Shown: piece by piece, positions 40,154 through 49,567 of the stretch
Position numbering within the stretch: the stretch's first letter is position 1
Layout: each line of letters begins with the position of its first letter
DNA from: Kumtagia sp963829135
Lineage (GTDB): Bacteria > Pseudomonadota > Alphaproteobacteria > Rhizobiales > Rhizobiaceae
DNA length: 64,000 nt
NCBI GenBank assembly: GCA_963829135.1
Contig: CAWHHO010000008.1
Location: 496,001-560,000, forward strand
Direction of reading: 5' to 3'
Notes under the pieces: model-generated
Told to the model about the DNA's origin: nothing
Databases searched by the model: none
The model's input: only the letters and a program-made list of their open reading frames with translations
Program-made: the position numbers and the translations under genes

Positions 40154-40858
40154 TCACGCCCGCACCCGCGCCGCACGCGCCTCTGCCGGCTCGATACGAC
40201 CGGAGCGCATTGCGATCTGCCGCGAGCATCGGGCAGCAAGCGCCGGATCATGGGTGACCAGCACCAGCGTCGTTCCACGCTCGGCGGCCTTGGCGAACAG
40301 CAGATCGGCGATCTGCCGGCCGGTCGCCTGGTCGAGATTGCCTGTCGGCTCGTCGGCAATCAAAATTCGCGGCGCGGGTGCAAGAGCACGCGCAATCGCA
40401 ACGCGTTGCTGTTCGCCACCGGACAGTTCTCCCGGATAGTGGGTGACGCGGTCACTGAGGCCGACCGATGCGAGTTCCCTCGCCGCCGCACCGAAAGGAT
40501 CGTTGTGCCCCGCGAGTTCGAGCGGGACGGCGACGTTCTCCAGTGCGGTCATGTTGGGAATGAGATGGAACGACTGGAATACGATACCGATCGTGCGCCC
40601 CCGAAAGGCGGCGACCTCGTCCTCGCTGCTGCCGTTCAGCAGTTTTCCGGCGATCCGAACCGTGCCGGAATCAACCCCCTCCAGCCCGGCGAGCACCATA
40701 AGCAAGGTGGATTTGCCCGATCCGGATGGACCAACAATGCCGGCCGCTTCGCCTGACGCGATATCCAGGCTGATGTTTTTCAGGACCTGGACCTGCGAGG
40801 CGCCCTCTCCAAGCGTCAGCGACACGTCGCGAAGTTCGATCACGGCTTCTGCTGTCAC
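40154..40858 (-). CDS. ybbA: ABC transporter ATP-binding protein (YbbA-like)
   Basis: A 234-residue ATPase of the LolD/MacB class: Walker A GPSGSGKSTLLMVLAGLEG, Q-loop GIVFQSFHLIPNMTALENV (the FQSFHLIP block is diagnostic), signature LSGGEQQRVAIARAL, Walker B ILIADEPTGNLD, and an H-loop in LVLVTHDPALAARCS. It is the energy-coupling subunit for the permease downstream, and is divergent from tesA as in the E. coli ybbA-tesA arrangement. Confidence 0.93.
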   Translation of the reverse strand: MTAEAVIELRDVSLTLGEGASQVQVLKNISLDIASGEAAGIVGPSGSGKSTLLMVLAGLEGVDSGTVRIAGKLLNGSSEDEVAAFRGRTIGIVFQSFHLIPNMTALENVAVPLELAGHNDPFGAAARELASVGLSDRVTHYPGELSGGEQQRVAIARALAPAPRILIADEPTGNLDQATGRQIADLLFAKAAERGTTLVLVTHDPALAARCSRQIAMRSGRIEPAEARAARVRA

Positions 40859-40918
40859 GGTTTGGTCCTATATGGAAGCCAGAGTTGCGGCGTGTTTTCG
40901 TCATATGGGCTTTTGTGA

Positions 40919-41560
40919 ATGGCTTTCAAACGTTTAGTTGTCTCCGCCATGACCCAGCTTATCGCGCTGTTTGTGGCCTGCGGGGTGGCCAGCGCCGAAC
41001 CGCGCAAGATCGTCGGGTTCGGCGACAGCCTCATGGCCGGATATGGGCTCAATGCAGGGCAAGGCTTTCCGGAAAGGCTGCAGGCCGTACTGAATGCGAA
41101 AGGTCACGATGTTGTGATCGCCAACGCCGGTGTTTCAGGAGATACCACCAGTGGCGGCCTCGCTCGGCTCGACTGGTCCGTGCCCGACGGCACCGAGATC
41201 GTCATCCTCGAACTCGGCGCCAACGATATGTTGCGCGGCGTGGCGCCCGCCATAACCCGCCAGAACCTTGCCGAGATGATCGAGCGGCTTCAAGCCCGAA
41301 AGATCACCGTATTCCTCGCCGGAATGCGCGCCGCGCCAAATCTCGGAGCAGATTATCAGGCGGCGTTCGACCGCATCTTTCCCAGCCTCGCGACCGAATA
41401 CGGCGTGCCGCTCTACCCGTTTTTTCTCGATGGGGTCGCGGCAGACCGGCAGCTTCTGCAGGCGGACGGCATGCATCCAACCGCGACAGGAATCGACCGC
41501 ATGGTCGAGCGGTTTGCGCCGGCCATGGAAAAAATCCTCACCGAAAAGGGAAGTTCATGA
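40919..41560 (+). CDS. tesA: Arylesterase / lysophospholipase TesA-like (SGNH hydrolase)
   Basis: A 213-residue exported esterase. The signal peptide ends near VASAEP; block I is GFGDSLMAGYGL with nucleophile Ser37; block II/III residues are in NAGVSGDTTSGGLARL and LELGANDMLRG; the catalytic Asp and His are in DGMHPTATG. It hydrolyses ester or thioester bonds of lipids. It is divergent from the ybbA-ybbP exporter with 60 bp between, the conserved neighbourhood of this family. Confidence 0.92.
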   Translation: MAFKRLVVSAMTQLIALFVACGVASAEPRKIVGFGDSLMAGYGLNAGQGFPERLQAVLNAKGHDVVIANAGVSGDTTSGGLARLDWSVPDGTEIVILELGANDMLRGVAPAITRQNLAEMIERLQARKITVFLAGMRAAPNLGADYQAAFDRIFPSLATEYGVPLYPFFLDGVAADRQLLQADGMHPTATGIDRMVERFAPAMEKILTEKGSS

Positions 41561-41705
41561 CGGAAAATCAACCGGCTTTGCGCCACAACTGGAATTACGC
41601 TGCGTAACGCGTTTTGTTGTCGCACCGCCGATTATAGCGCTTGCCGCAACCATCGATCGATGATTCGGTTGCGATGTGAGTGCGATTCGAGGAAGGGAGG
41701 CTTCT

Positions 41706-42290
41706 ATGCCACGTCTTTTCACCGCCCTCGAGATACCGCGTGACGCGGCGCTTTCGTTGTCTCTCCTGCGGGGAGGACTGCCCGGCGCCCGCTGGATCGA
41801 CGTGGAGAATTATCACCTCACCTTACGTTTCATTGGCGATGTCGAAGGCCACTTCGCCGACGAAATTGCCAATGCGCTGGACCGCGTCAGGCGACCGGCC
41901 TTCCAGCTGAAACTTTCCGGCGTTGGCGCGTTCGGCTCGAAGAAGCCGCATTCTATCTTTGCCGGCGCAGAGAATTCGCCGGACCTGACCGCTCTGCAGG
42001 GCGAGATCGACCGTATTTGCCAACGCCTCGGGGTGCCCGCAGACCCGCGCAAATTCACGCCGCATGTGACGCTGGCGCGGTTGCGAAACACCAGTCCGAT
42101 CGAAGTCGCGCACTATTTGTCGGCACGCGGCAATTTCTCCACCGCCCCATTCAAGGTGGGGCGTTTTGTTTTGATGTCGTCGCGCGATTCTGTTGGCGGC
42201 GGTCCGTATGTGATCGAAGAGGTTTGGCCGCTCGCCGGCGGCGACAACCGGGTCGACATGGCGGATGAGTATTCGGTCGCCTGGCGCTGA
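41706..42290 (+). CDS. thpR: RNA 2',3'-cyclic phosphodiesterase (ThpR/LigT)
   Basis: A 194-residue 2H-phosphoesterase. Both catalytic H-x-T-x motifs are visible: HLTL at about residue 37 and HVTL at about residue 121 (KFTPHVTLARL). The start MPRLFTALEIP is the normal family N-terminus, and a strong ggaagggagg ribosome-binding site precedes it. The enzyme opens 2',3'-cyclic phosphates at RNA ends. It stands alone 145 bp after tesA. Confidence 0.92.
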   Translation: MPRLFTALEIPRDAALSLSLLRGGLPGARWIDVENYHLTLRFIGDVEGHFADEIANALDRVRRPAFQLKLSGVGAFGSKKPHSIFAGAENSPDLTALQGEIDRICQRLGVPADPRKFTPHVTLARLRNTSPIEVAHYLSARGNFSTAPFKVGRFVLMSSRDSVGGGPYVIEEVWPLAGGDNRVDMADEYSVAWR

Positions 42291-42311
42291 GACCCGGTTG
42301 CAAGGCGCCTA

Positions 42312-42444
42312 CGGTTCGACAGGCTTACCCTGAGGGCTGACTTTGCATCACCGCCGTGCCACGCTGAAAGGAGCCTGCCCGGGCCTTAGAAAGAGAGGCG
42401 TCGGCTTCAAGGGAAGGCGACTGGTAGCCCTCACGGTGAGGGCT
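42312..42444. repeat. Intergenic palindromic repeat elements
   Basis: ggttcgacaggcttaccctg (42313-42332) resembles the dispersed alphaproteobacterial intergenic motif with a ttcgacaggct core. A separate perfect palindrome, agccctcacggtgagggct, lies at 42426-42444. Both are in the non-coding gap between thpR and the LysE gene. Confidence 0.4.
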
Positions 42445-42489
42445 GGGTAGATGCCATCGATGGGCGCTGCCGAACCAAGGCAAGTGCCA

Positions 42490-43131
42490 CTACTTCGCCT
42501 GCGCCGTCAGGATTTTGACTGCAAAAGCCGAAAAGACGCCGGCGAATAGATAATCCACAATGCGGGTGACGCGCGGGCTTTTGCGTAGCAGGCCGGCGAA
42601 CCTGTCGGCGGCGATCACCATCGGTGCGGTGATCGGGATCGACAGGACGATGAAGAGCATCCCGAGGAAGAACAGCTTTCCCGGCGCGTGCGGGTCGCTG
42701 GCCGATACGAACTGCGGCAGGAAAGTCATGAAGAACAGGATGATCTTCGGGTTCATCAGGTTGATGCCGAGACCTGTCGCCCAGTTCTGAACGATTGAGC
42801 GCGGCTTGCGCGGCGTTGCATCCGGCGAGAAGGCCGAGCCCTTGCGGATCGCCTGAAACGCCAGCCAGACGAGATAACCCGCGCCGAAAATCTTCAAGGC
42901 GAAGAACGCTTGCGGAGAGGCTACGATCAGCGCCGACAGGCCGAGCGCCACCAGCGCCGTATGGATGACGATGCCGGTCAAGGCGCCGGCCATGCAGGCG
43001 AATCCCGACATGCGCCCTTCCGACAACGCGCGGCCCACAAACAGGGTCATGTCCGGCCCGGGCGTGATCGCGATAATGAACGTCGCCACAGCAAACTGGA
43101 GAATTGTGGACAGATCGGGGATGAAGGTCAT
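42490..43131 (-). CDS. LysE family amino acid exporter (RhtB-type)
   Basis: A 213-residue polytopic membrane protein. The N-terminal FIIAITPGPDMTLFVGRALSEG contains the conserved TPGPDM/N motif, and later comes GINLMNPKIILFFMTFLPQFV with the NPK motif. It exports amino acids or homoserine-lactone-like compounds. The ATG at 43131 is preferred over an upstream TTG because gagg lies at the right distance before it. Substrate unknown. Confidence 0.9.
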   Translation of the reverse strand: MTFIPDLSTILQFAVATFIIAITPGPDMTLFVGRALSEGRMSGFACMAGALTGIVIHTALVALGLSALIVASPQAFFALKIFGAGYLVWLAFQAIRKGSAFSPDATPRKPRSIVQNWATGLGINLMNPKIILFFMTFLPQFVSASDPHAPGKLFFLGMLFIVLSIPITAPMVIAADRFAGLLRKSPRVTRIVDYLFAGVFSAFAVKILTAQAK

Positions 43132-43195
43132 GAAAGCCTCACGCAACGGCGATGCTCATAGCGCCGGGTCGGAACTGCCGCAAGATGGGCAAAAT

Positions 43196-44134
43196 TTACG
43201 GCGTGATGGTGGAGCCGCGCAATTCCTCGGTGGCGATCTGCGGATCGCCGACTGCATAGACGGTGCCGTTCCATTTCCAGCGCAAGGGCTCGTATGCGCC
43301 GGTCGGTTCAAGCGTGACGAGGTCGGGCCAGCCGTCCTTGGAGGCGTTCGGATCGATATAGATGGCCATGCCTTCCGTGTTGTAGACCGGCATCCACGCC
43401 TGCGTCGCGGCTGGGCGAAGGTAGCCGAACAGCGAGCATCCCGTCCGTCCATAGTACCAGGACGAACCGCACACGGTGGCAAAGAGCATCTCGCGGCCCT
43501 CGCCCCGATCAAGCCGGATCGCTGCAATTTTAGGCTTCGCCGATGTTGCCGCGCGGAATAGCTTCATCTCGCCTTCAAGCAAGGGCAGGGCGGTCTCGAC
43601 CGCCGGATCGGTCTCGGAAACGACGATCTGGTCGAATGCCGACATGTCGACCTGGCTGCAACGCGGCGCGATCGACTCGATGACCGTTCGCGAATCAAGC
43701 AGCGGGAATGTCGCATGGGTCGCGCCGGCATCGGCAGCGACACCGACCACCAGTTCGCCGCCGGCTTTCAGCCCCTCGATCATCTCGTAGCTAACAGGCA
43801 GTGTCAGCAATCCTGGCGCCCGGTCCGCGATCACCGGGAAAGATTCGCCATCGATGGTCACCTTGGCCATCGCCGCCTGGTGGGCTTGCTCGGTCTCGGT
43901 TCTCAGTCTCAACGACCACCGCTGTTCGGCGCAAACCAGCGAACCACTGGTTATTCCGGCGGCTCTTGATGGCACGGGCAAGATGGCGACCGCACCGCTG
44001 CCGGCTTCCTGCCAGCTATCGTCAGCCGCAGCCCTGCTGATGACACCACACAGGAGCGCGAGCGAAACAGCGCCGCTGCATGCCAGCCGGCACAGGCGAT
44101 TCATGCGAAAAGGCGTGCTTATCGTCATCGGCAC
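43196..44134 (-). CDS. Exported protein of unknown function
   Basis: A 312-residue protein with a probable signal peptide (hydrophobic residues ~15-35, cleavage near SRAAADD). The mature part has several Cys residues (in SLVCAEQRWS, APRCSQVD, FATVCGSSWYYGRTGCSLFG) that could form disulphides, and a late conserved-looking patch NTEGMAIYIDPNASKDGWPD. I do not recognise the family with confidence. It is transcribed away from argG with a 166-bp spacer. Intact, with typical codon use. Confidence 0.75.
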   Translation of the reverse strand: MPMTISTPFRMNRLCRLACSGAVSLALLCGVISRAAADDSWQEAGSGAVAILPVPSRAAGITSGSLVCAEQRWSLRLRTETEQAHQAAMAKVTIDGESFPVIADRAPGLLTLPVSYEMIEGLKAGGELVVGVAADAGATHATFPLLDSRTVIESIAPRCSQVDMSAFDQIVVSETDPAVETALPLLEGEMKLFRAATSAKPKIAAIRLDRGEGREMLFATVCGSSWYYGRTGCSLFGYLRPAATQAWMPVYNTEGMAIYIDPNASKDGWPDLVTLEPTGAYEPLRWKWNGTVYAVGDPQIATEELRGSTITP

Positions 44135-44300
44135 TGTCCGCGCTGTTCGGAAGAATCAGTAAAGTCTAAGCGAATGGCTAAGTTGTGGCCACCCTGGATA
44201 GCAAGCCGCAGATCGCATTGGGCGAACCCTTGCCCGGCAAGGCATTCCTGCTATTAGTGCCGCCCGAAAACAACGCCGCATTCCGAACGCCGGGGACATC

Positions 44301-45524
44301 ATGTCGAAGTGGAAAGACGTCAAGAAGGTCGTGCTCGCCTATTCGGGCGGGCTGGATACTTCGATCATCCTAAAGTGGCTGCAGACCGAACTTGGCGCCG
44401 AAGTCGTCACTTTCACCGCCGATCTGGGACAGGGCGGCGAACTGGAGCCGGCGCGCAAGAAAGCCGAGATGATGGGGATCAAGCAGATCTTCATCCGCGA
44501 CGTGCGCGAGGAGTTCATCAAGGATTTCGTCTTCCCGATGTTTCGCGCCAACACCGTCTATGAGGGGCAATACCTGCTCGGCACATCGATCGCCCGGCCG
44601 CTGATCTCAAAGCACCTGGTCGAGATCGCCCGCGAGACCGGCGCCGACGCAGTCGCCCATGGCGCCACCGGCAAAGGCAACGACCAGGTTCGCTTCGAAT
44701 TGTCGGCCTATGCGCTTAATCCGGACATCAAGGTGATCGCGCCGTGGCGAGACTGGTCGTTCAAGTCGCGCACCGATCTGTTGAACTTCGCCCGTGACCA
44801 CCAGATACCGATCGCCAAGGACAAGCAGGGCGAAGCGCCGTTCTCTGTGGACGCCAATTTGCTGCACTCGTCGTCCGAAGGCAAGGTTCTGGAAGATCCG
44901 TGGCAGGAGCCGCCGGAATATGTGCACCAGCGCACCATCTCGCCGATGGACGCACCCGACGCGGTCACCGAAATCACGATCGAGTTCAAGAAAGGCGATC
45001 CCGTCGCGCTGAACGGCGAGGCGCTGTCGCCCGCGACGCTCTTCGCGGCGTTGAACGACCTCGGCCGCGACAATGGCATAGGCCGGCTCGACCTCGTGGA
45101 GAACCGTTTCGTCGGCATGAAGAGCCGCGGCGTCTACGAAACGCCGGGCGGCACGATCCTGCTGGCGGCACATCGCGCCATCGAGTCGATCACGCTGGAC
45201 CGTGGCGCCGGACATCTCAAGGACGAGATCATGCCTCGCTACGCCGAGCTGATCTACAACGGCTTCTGGTATGCACCCGAGCGCGAGATGCTGCAGGCGC
45301 TGATCGACAGGAGCCAGGAGGATGTCGAGGGCGAAGTGCGGATGAAGCTCTACAAGGGCAACGTCATCGTCACCGGCCGGCGCTCGACCAAATCGCTCTA
45401 TTCTGACGCGCTGGTCACCTTCGAGGACGACCGTGGCGCCTACGACCAGAAGGACGCGGCGGGCTTCATCCGCCTCAACGCGCTTCGGCTGCGCACGCTC
45501 GCCGCGCGTGACCGTAAGGGCTGA
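44301..45524 (+). CDS. argG: Argininosuccinate synthase
   Basis: A 407-residue enzyme of arginine biosynthesis joining citrulline and aspartate with ATP. The PP-loop AYSGGLDTSIILKWL is at about residues 12-26, with the conserved AHGATGKGNDQVRFEL and EAPFSVDANLLHSSSEGK blocks. Length is normal for the family. The ATG at 44301 is used; the frame is intact to the stop. A hairpin downstream separates it from the convergent channel gene. Confidence 0.97.
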   Translation: MSKWKDVKKVVLAYSGGLDTSIILKWLQTELGAEVVTFTADLGQGGELEPARKKAEMMGIKQIFIRDVREEFIKDFVFPMFRANTVYEGQYLLGTSIARPLISKHLVEIARETGADAVAHGATGKGNDQVRFELSAYALNPDIKVIAPWRDWSFKSRTDLLNFARDHQIPIAKDKQGEAPFSVDANLLHSSSEGKVLEDPWQEPPEYVHQRTISPMDAPDAVTEITIEFKKGDPVALNGEALSPATLFAALNDLGRDNGIGRLDLVENRFVGMKSRGVYETPGGTILLAAHRAIESITLDRGAGHLKDEIMPRYAELIYNGFWYAPEREMLQALIDRSQEDVEGEVRMKLYKGNVIVTGRRSTKSLYSDALVTFEDDRGAYDQKDAAGFIRLNALRLRTLAARDRKG

Positions 45525-45538
45525 GAACGCGCTGAGTC

Positions 45539-45567
45539 GCTCAGGCGGGGGTAGCCGCCGCCTGAGC
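45539..45567. terminator. Hairpin between argG and the mechanosensitive channel gene
   Basis: Perfect 10-bp arms gctcaggcgg and ccgcctgagc with a 9-nt loop, starting 14 bp after the argG stop and overlapping the stop codon of the convergent gene. On the plus strand a short ctttct follows. Likely a shared terminator. Confidence 0.5.
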
Positions 45568-47625
45568 AGCTTTCTGGCGTCTTAGCGTCTCGTGCGCGGC
45601 GGCGCTCGCATTGTCGTCGCCGCCGGAAACCTGCACAGTCGGCGTCGCGATCTTGATGCCGTTCTCATCGAACGCCTTCTTGATCATCAGCAACGCCTTG
45701 CGTTTGATGCCGAACTGCTCGCCGGGCTTCGTCATCAGCTTCATGCGGATGACGATCGCGAAATCGCCAAAACTGTCGACGCCCTGCATCTTCAACGGCT
45801 GAAGCGTGCTGGCTTTGAACTCGGGATCCTCCGCCAATTCCTGGCCGATCTTCTTGATCAGCTTCTTGGCGAGTTCGATGTCGGAGTCGTATGTCACATT
45901 GATCATCATCTTCTCGATGACCCAGTCGCGACTCATGTTCTGGACCGCACCGAGATCGCCGAATGGCACCGTGAAGATCGGTCCGCGCTGGTGACGCAGC
46001 CTCACGGAGCGCAGGCTGAAGGATTCGACCGTGCCCTTGTAACTGCCGCTCTGGATGTACTCGCCGACACGGAACGCATCGTCGAGCATGAAGAACACCC
46101 CGCTGATGACATCCTTGACCAGCGTTTGCGATCCAAAGCCAATGGCCACGCCGAAAATGCCGGCGCCGGCGATGATCGGTCCGATGGCGACGCCCATTCC
46201 CGACAGTATGGTGAGCACAGCTACCACGGCTATGAATACCGCGAGGACGTTTCGGAAAATCGGCAGCAAGGTCCGCAGCCGGCCGCGCCTGGCGATTTCC
46301 TCGGGCGTGCCGTCGGTGCGCGTCGAAGCGTTGAGGCTGTGATTGATAAAGGCTTTTGATAGCTGCCAGAGCAGGTCTGCGATCAACAAGATGATTATGC
46401 CGTGAAGCAAACCCATGACGATGCGCTCGACCGTATCGCTCTCGCCCCAGGCGGCAGCTCTGATCCGCCATATGTACGCCAGCCACGCCACCGCGGCGGT
46501 GATCAGCACGGCGCGCGCACCACGGATGATGAACACATTGGTCAGCGTACCGAACAGCGTGGTTGCGCCGCTGCGACCGGCGATCCTGGCGGCGACGTGG
46601 CCAACGCCCGAAATCGCCTTGGGCAACAGCAGAGCGTAAATGCCGATCCATAACATTCCTATCAGCCCGGCAACCCAGATCAGCCACAAGATCACGAGGT
46701 AGAACGTCAACAGCCAGGCTTTGGTCCGGGAGTATTTTTCCGTGCCATGCGGACGGCGCCATACGCATTCGACGGATGTGGCAAGGAGGCCAAGGCCAAA
46801 AATGTAGGCGATAAGCTGTGTCGCCTCGCGCGAGAATGTAAGGAAAGGCATCAAGCTGACGATCGCCCAGCCGAGCAGGAAGATGCCCGCGAAGATCTGG
46901 ACGCGCAAATACCAGAAGCTGGCCTCCACATCGTCAAGCTGCAGCAGACGCGCCGACCGTAGAGGCGTCGTGTCCTCCGGGGCAAGGACCAGCCGCGCGA
47001 GAGTGCGAACCAAGCGGAACAGGATGAATGCAATGAGATACGTCAGCACGAATTTCCGAAGCAGCGGCGGCCACTCGAAGGCGAGGAACAAGCCGGCGCT
47101 GGCGATCGTGAATACCAGCAGGGGGACGAGATCTGCCAGCAGGTTCAGAGGCGGTTCACCCGGCGCGACCTGTGCCTCGGCCTCTTCGGCGCGTTTGATC
47201 ACGCGCCTGAACAGCCGCTCTGCGGCGTAGCCGACACCGAGCAGAATGGCGACGATGAGCGCCACCTTGCCGGGTTGACCGGCATTCAAATCGGCACTGG
47301 CAACTCGCGTTGCTCTGGTGAATTCGGTTGGGAGGTTGGTAAACGCGGTCTTCAACCGGCCAATGTGATTGCGGATTTGCGTTTCCATGTCGAGCGCGCC
47401 GCCGGCAACGGTGTCCTCGGGCGCCGCGGTTGCGGGAACAGACTGCTTCGCATCCAGCCAGGCCTTGACCTCGGGATCATCGAGAAGCTGAAGCCACTGC
47501 TTGACCTTTTCCGGTGGCGGTGCGACCGGGGCCGGAGCGGTTTGCGCGAAAGCGGAGCCGGCCACTCCGAGGACAAGAAAACCGGCAGCAAGCACGGATA
47601 TGAAACGCATCAGCATTCTCATCAT
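45541..47625 (-). CDS. Mechanosensitive ion channel (MscS family, large type)
   Basis: A 694-residue membrane protein with a signal peptide (cleavage near GSAFAQTAPAP), a periplasmic helical region, about ten membrane segments, and a C-terminal MscS pore and vestibule. In the pore helix GAGIFGVAIGFGSQTLVKDV Gly/Ala packing is visible, followed by VFFMLDDAFRVGEYIQSGSY and VESFSLRSVRLRHQRGPIFT. It would release solutes on osmotic downshock. Larger than MscS itself, similar to YbdG/YjeP-like rhizobial forms. Intact. Confidence 0.9.
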   Translation of the reverse strand: MMRMLMRFISVLAAGFLVLGVAGSAFAQTAPAPVAPPPEKVKQWLQLLDDPEVKAWLDAKQSVPATAAPEDTVAGGALDMETQIRNHIGRLKTAFTNLPTEFTRATRVASADLNAGQPGKVALIVAILLGVGYAAERLFRRVIKRAEEAEAQVAPGEPPLNLLADLVPLLVFTIASAGLFLAFEWPPLLRKFVLTYLIAFILFRLVRTLARLVLAPEDTTPLRSARLLQLDDVEASFWYLRVQIFAGIFLLGWAIVSLMPFLTFSREATQLIAYIFGLGLLATSVECVWRRPHGTEKYSRTKAWLLTFYLVILWLIWVAGLIGMLWIGIYALLLPKAISGVGHVAARIAGRSGATTLFGTLTNVFIIRGARAVLITAAVAWLAYIWRIRAAAWGESDTVERIVMGLLHGIIILLIADLLWQLSKAFINHSLNASTRTDGTPEEIARRGRLRTLLPIFRNVLAVFIAVVAVLTILSGMGVAIGPIIAGAGIFGVAIGFGSQTLVKDVISGVFFMLDDAFRVGEYIQSGSYKGTVESFSLRSVRLRHQRGPIFTVPFGDLGAVQNMSRDWVIEKMMINVTYDSDIELAKKLIKKIGQELAEDPEFKASTLQPLKMQGVDSFGDFAIVIRMKLMTKPGEQFGIKRKALLMIKKAFDENGIKIATPTVQVSGGDDNASAAAHETLRRQKAAQAAATPA

Positions 47626-47938
47626 TATCTCCGTGTGCCGCGAACGCTCCCAGACATTGCCAGGAACTTAGCGAACAACCAGTGAAGGCAGCCAACTTGC
47701 GAAACGATAAGTGGGAGCGGCAAAGGCGGCAGTTTCGCCTTCGCCGATCGATCCCCTCGCTGACTGGCAATAACCAATGCACGTCGGCATGCAGGCTAGC
47801 ACTAGAATCCCGAACAAGGAAACCGAACCGGATTTCAATGGCCGGGTTGATCGCGTTCCCTGTGACGTATGTGATGGAGTTGTCCTACTTCCGACAAAGG
47901 CGGATAATGCGGCAAGTTGCTTCAGAAAGGTGACTGAA
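47626..47938. other. Divergent intergenic region
   Basis: 313 bp between the channel gene and a small plus-strand gene. An in-frame upstream extension of the small gene reaches 47777 and contains a CDVC pair, but lacks a ribosome-binding site, so it is treated as non-coding. No repeat or operator stands out. Confidence 0.35.
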
Positions 47939-48178
47939 ATGGAAAATGCCAAGCCGATCGCAACCGCGCCATTGGACGGACGCAAGGTTCGGGTCGTCTG
48001 GACCGATGCCGACGGACAGGAAAACCAGTCCCTGGGACAGTACAGGTCGCTCGAGCGGATGCGTAAGTCAGGCGGCGACTGGGATGAAGGCGATGCCGGC
48101 TGGTGGGTGTTTGTCGATGGCTCTACGCAGAAGAAGGTCACGCCACATTCCTGGATCACCGGCGAGGACGAAGACTAG
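47939..48178 (+). CDS. Small conserved-looking protein of unknown function
   Basis: A 79-residue acidic, soluble protein (MENAKPIATAPLDGRKVRVV, ending in WITGEDED) rich in Trp and Gly (GGDWDEGDAGWWVFVDG). A ribosome-binding site (agaaagg) precedes the ATG. It ends just before a hairpin. I do not recognise the family; the IATAPLDG start resembles small phage- or rhizobium-associated proteins of unknown role. Confidence 0.6.
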   Translation: MENAKPIATAPLDGRKVRVVWTDADGQENQSLGQYRSLERMRKSGGDWDEGDAGWWVFVDGSTQKKVTPHSWITGEDED

Positions 48179-48191
48179 GTCCAAGACTTAG

Positions 48192-48213
48192 CTCGCCTCG
48201 CTGACGAGGCGAG
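48192..48213. terminator. Convergent hairpin terminator
   Basis: Perfect 9-bp arms ctcgcctcg and cgaggcgag with a ctga loop fill the gap between a small plus-strand gene and the M20 hydrolase gene. There is no T-run. Probably shared by both. Confidence 0.5.
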
Positions 48214-49377
48214 TCAAGCCGCTAGCGTGGTCTCCGCCAGCTTCACCCAATAGCTGACACCATGCGGGATGACCTCGTCGTTGAAATCGTAAGCGGGGTG
48301 ATGCAGGTTGGCACTGTCGCCATTGCCGATGAAGATGAAGGCGCCTGGCCGGCTTTCCAGCATGTAGGAAAAATCCTCGCCTCCCATCAGCGGCTGGATG
48401 CCGCGATGCACCTGCGGGTCGCCGGCGACGGTTGAGGCGACATCAGCGGCGACGACCGTCTGGGCCGGATCGTTGACCGTTACCGGATAGTTGGAGTTGA
48501 AATCGAAATCGACGGCCACGCCGAATGTGGTTGCAATGCCATCACAGATTGCCTGCATGCGGGCTTGCGCGGTTGCGGCCACCTCCTTGCGCAGCGTGCG
48601 CACCGTGCCCGCAAGCTCAGCCCTTTCGGGGATCACGTTGTAGGCTTCACCAGCGTGGAATTTGGTCACCGAAAGTACGACCGAATCCAGCGGATCGACA
48701 GTGCGAGAGGCGACCGTCTGCAACGCCGTCACCATATGGCTTCCGGCGACGATCGGATCGACCGCGCGATGCGGCATCGCGGCATGGCCGCCGCGGCCGG
48801 TTATCTTGATCTTGAATTCGGCGGTAGCGGCCATGATCGGGCCTGGCCGGATCGCGAACTGGCCGACCGGCAGGCCGGGCATATTGTGCATGCCGAACAC
48901 CTTCTGGATGCCGAAGCGTTCCATCATCCCGTCCTTCACCATCGCCAGGCCGCCGGCCCCGCCTTCCTCCGCAGGCTGGAAGATAACGGCCACAGAACCG
49001 GCGAAATTGCGCGTTTCGGCGAGATATTTGGCGGCGCCGAGCAGCATGGCCGTGTGGCCGTCATGACCGCAGGCGTGCATTTTGCCGGCGTTGCGCGAGG
49101 CATAGGACCGGCCGCTCTCCTCGCGCATGGGAAGCGCATCCATGTCGGCACGCAGACCAACCGTGCCGCCGGCGCCAAGCGTACCCCTGATGATCCCGAC
49201 AACGCCTGTGCGCCCTATTCCGGTGACGACATCGTCGCAGCCGAATGCCGTGAGTTTTTCCGTCACGAACTTCGCTGTCTCGAATACGTCATAGTTGGTC
49301 TCGGGATTCTGATGAAGGTGGCGGCGCCATCCAGTTATCTCGTCCTGCATCTCGGCCGCCCGGTTCAAAATCGGCAT
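48214..49377 (-). CDS. M20 family amidohydrolase (hippurate hydrolase-like)
   Basis: A 387-residue metalloenzyme. The start EITGWRRHLHQNPETNYDVF, metal motif MHACGHDGHTAMLLGAAKYL, FQPAEEGGAGGLAMVKDG with the catalytic and metal Glu pair, and GGEDFSYMLESRPGAFIFIG are all characteristic of M20D peptidases (hippurate hydrolase, IAA-amino acid hydrolase). It cleaves N-acyl amino acids. The ATG at 49377 gives the normal family N-terminus; an upstream ATG at 49431 adds unrelated residues. Confidence 0.92.
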   Translation of the reverse strand: MPILNRAAEMQDEITGWRRHLHQNPETNYDVFETAKFVTEKLTAFGCDDVVTGIGRTGVVGIIRGTLGAGGTVGLRADMDALPMREESGRSYASRNAGKMHACGHDGHTAMLLGAAKYLAETRNFAGSVAVIFQPAEEGGAGGLAMVKDGMMERFGIQKVFGMHNMPGLPVGQFAIRPGPIMAATAEFKIKITGRGGHAAMPHRAVDPIVAGSHMVTALQTVASRTVDPLDSVVLSVTKFHAGEAYNVIPERAELAGTVRTLRKEVAATAQARMQAICDGIATTFGVAVDFDFNSNYPVTVNDPAQTVVAADVASTVAGDPQVHRGIQPLMGGEDFSYMLESRPGAFIFIGNGDSANLHHPAYDFNDEVIPHGVSYWVKLAETTLAA

Positions 49378-49567
49378 GTGCACTGTTCCATTCGTTTGCC
49401 ATGGCCAGGATGTGTCGCAGGCCTTTGCCATCTTGGCGTCACATAGGCTAAATAGGTCAGTCTGCGATTAAGGGTTTCGTGAAGCTTTATCCTTACCGGT
49501 GCAATATGCGGCGGCACAAGCTTATTGACCCGGTCTCAAAGGCAGCAAGAGGTTATTTCCGGTTAAG

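Noticed and set aside
47777..47938. A 54-codon N-terminal extension of the small gene at 47939, with a CDVC pair
   Set aside because: No ribosome-binding site is seen at its start, while the internal ATG has one. It could be revisited if relatives share the longer form.
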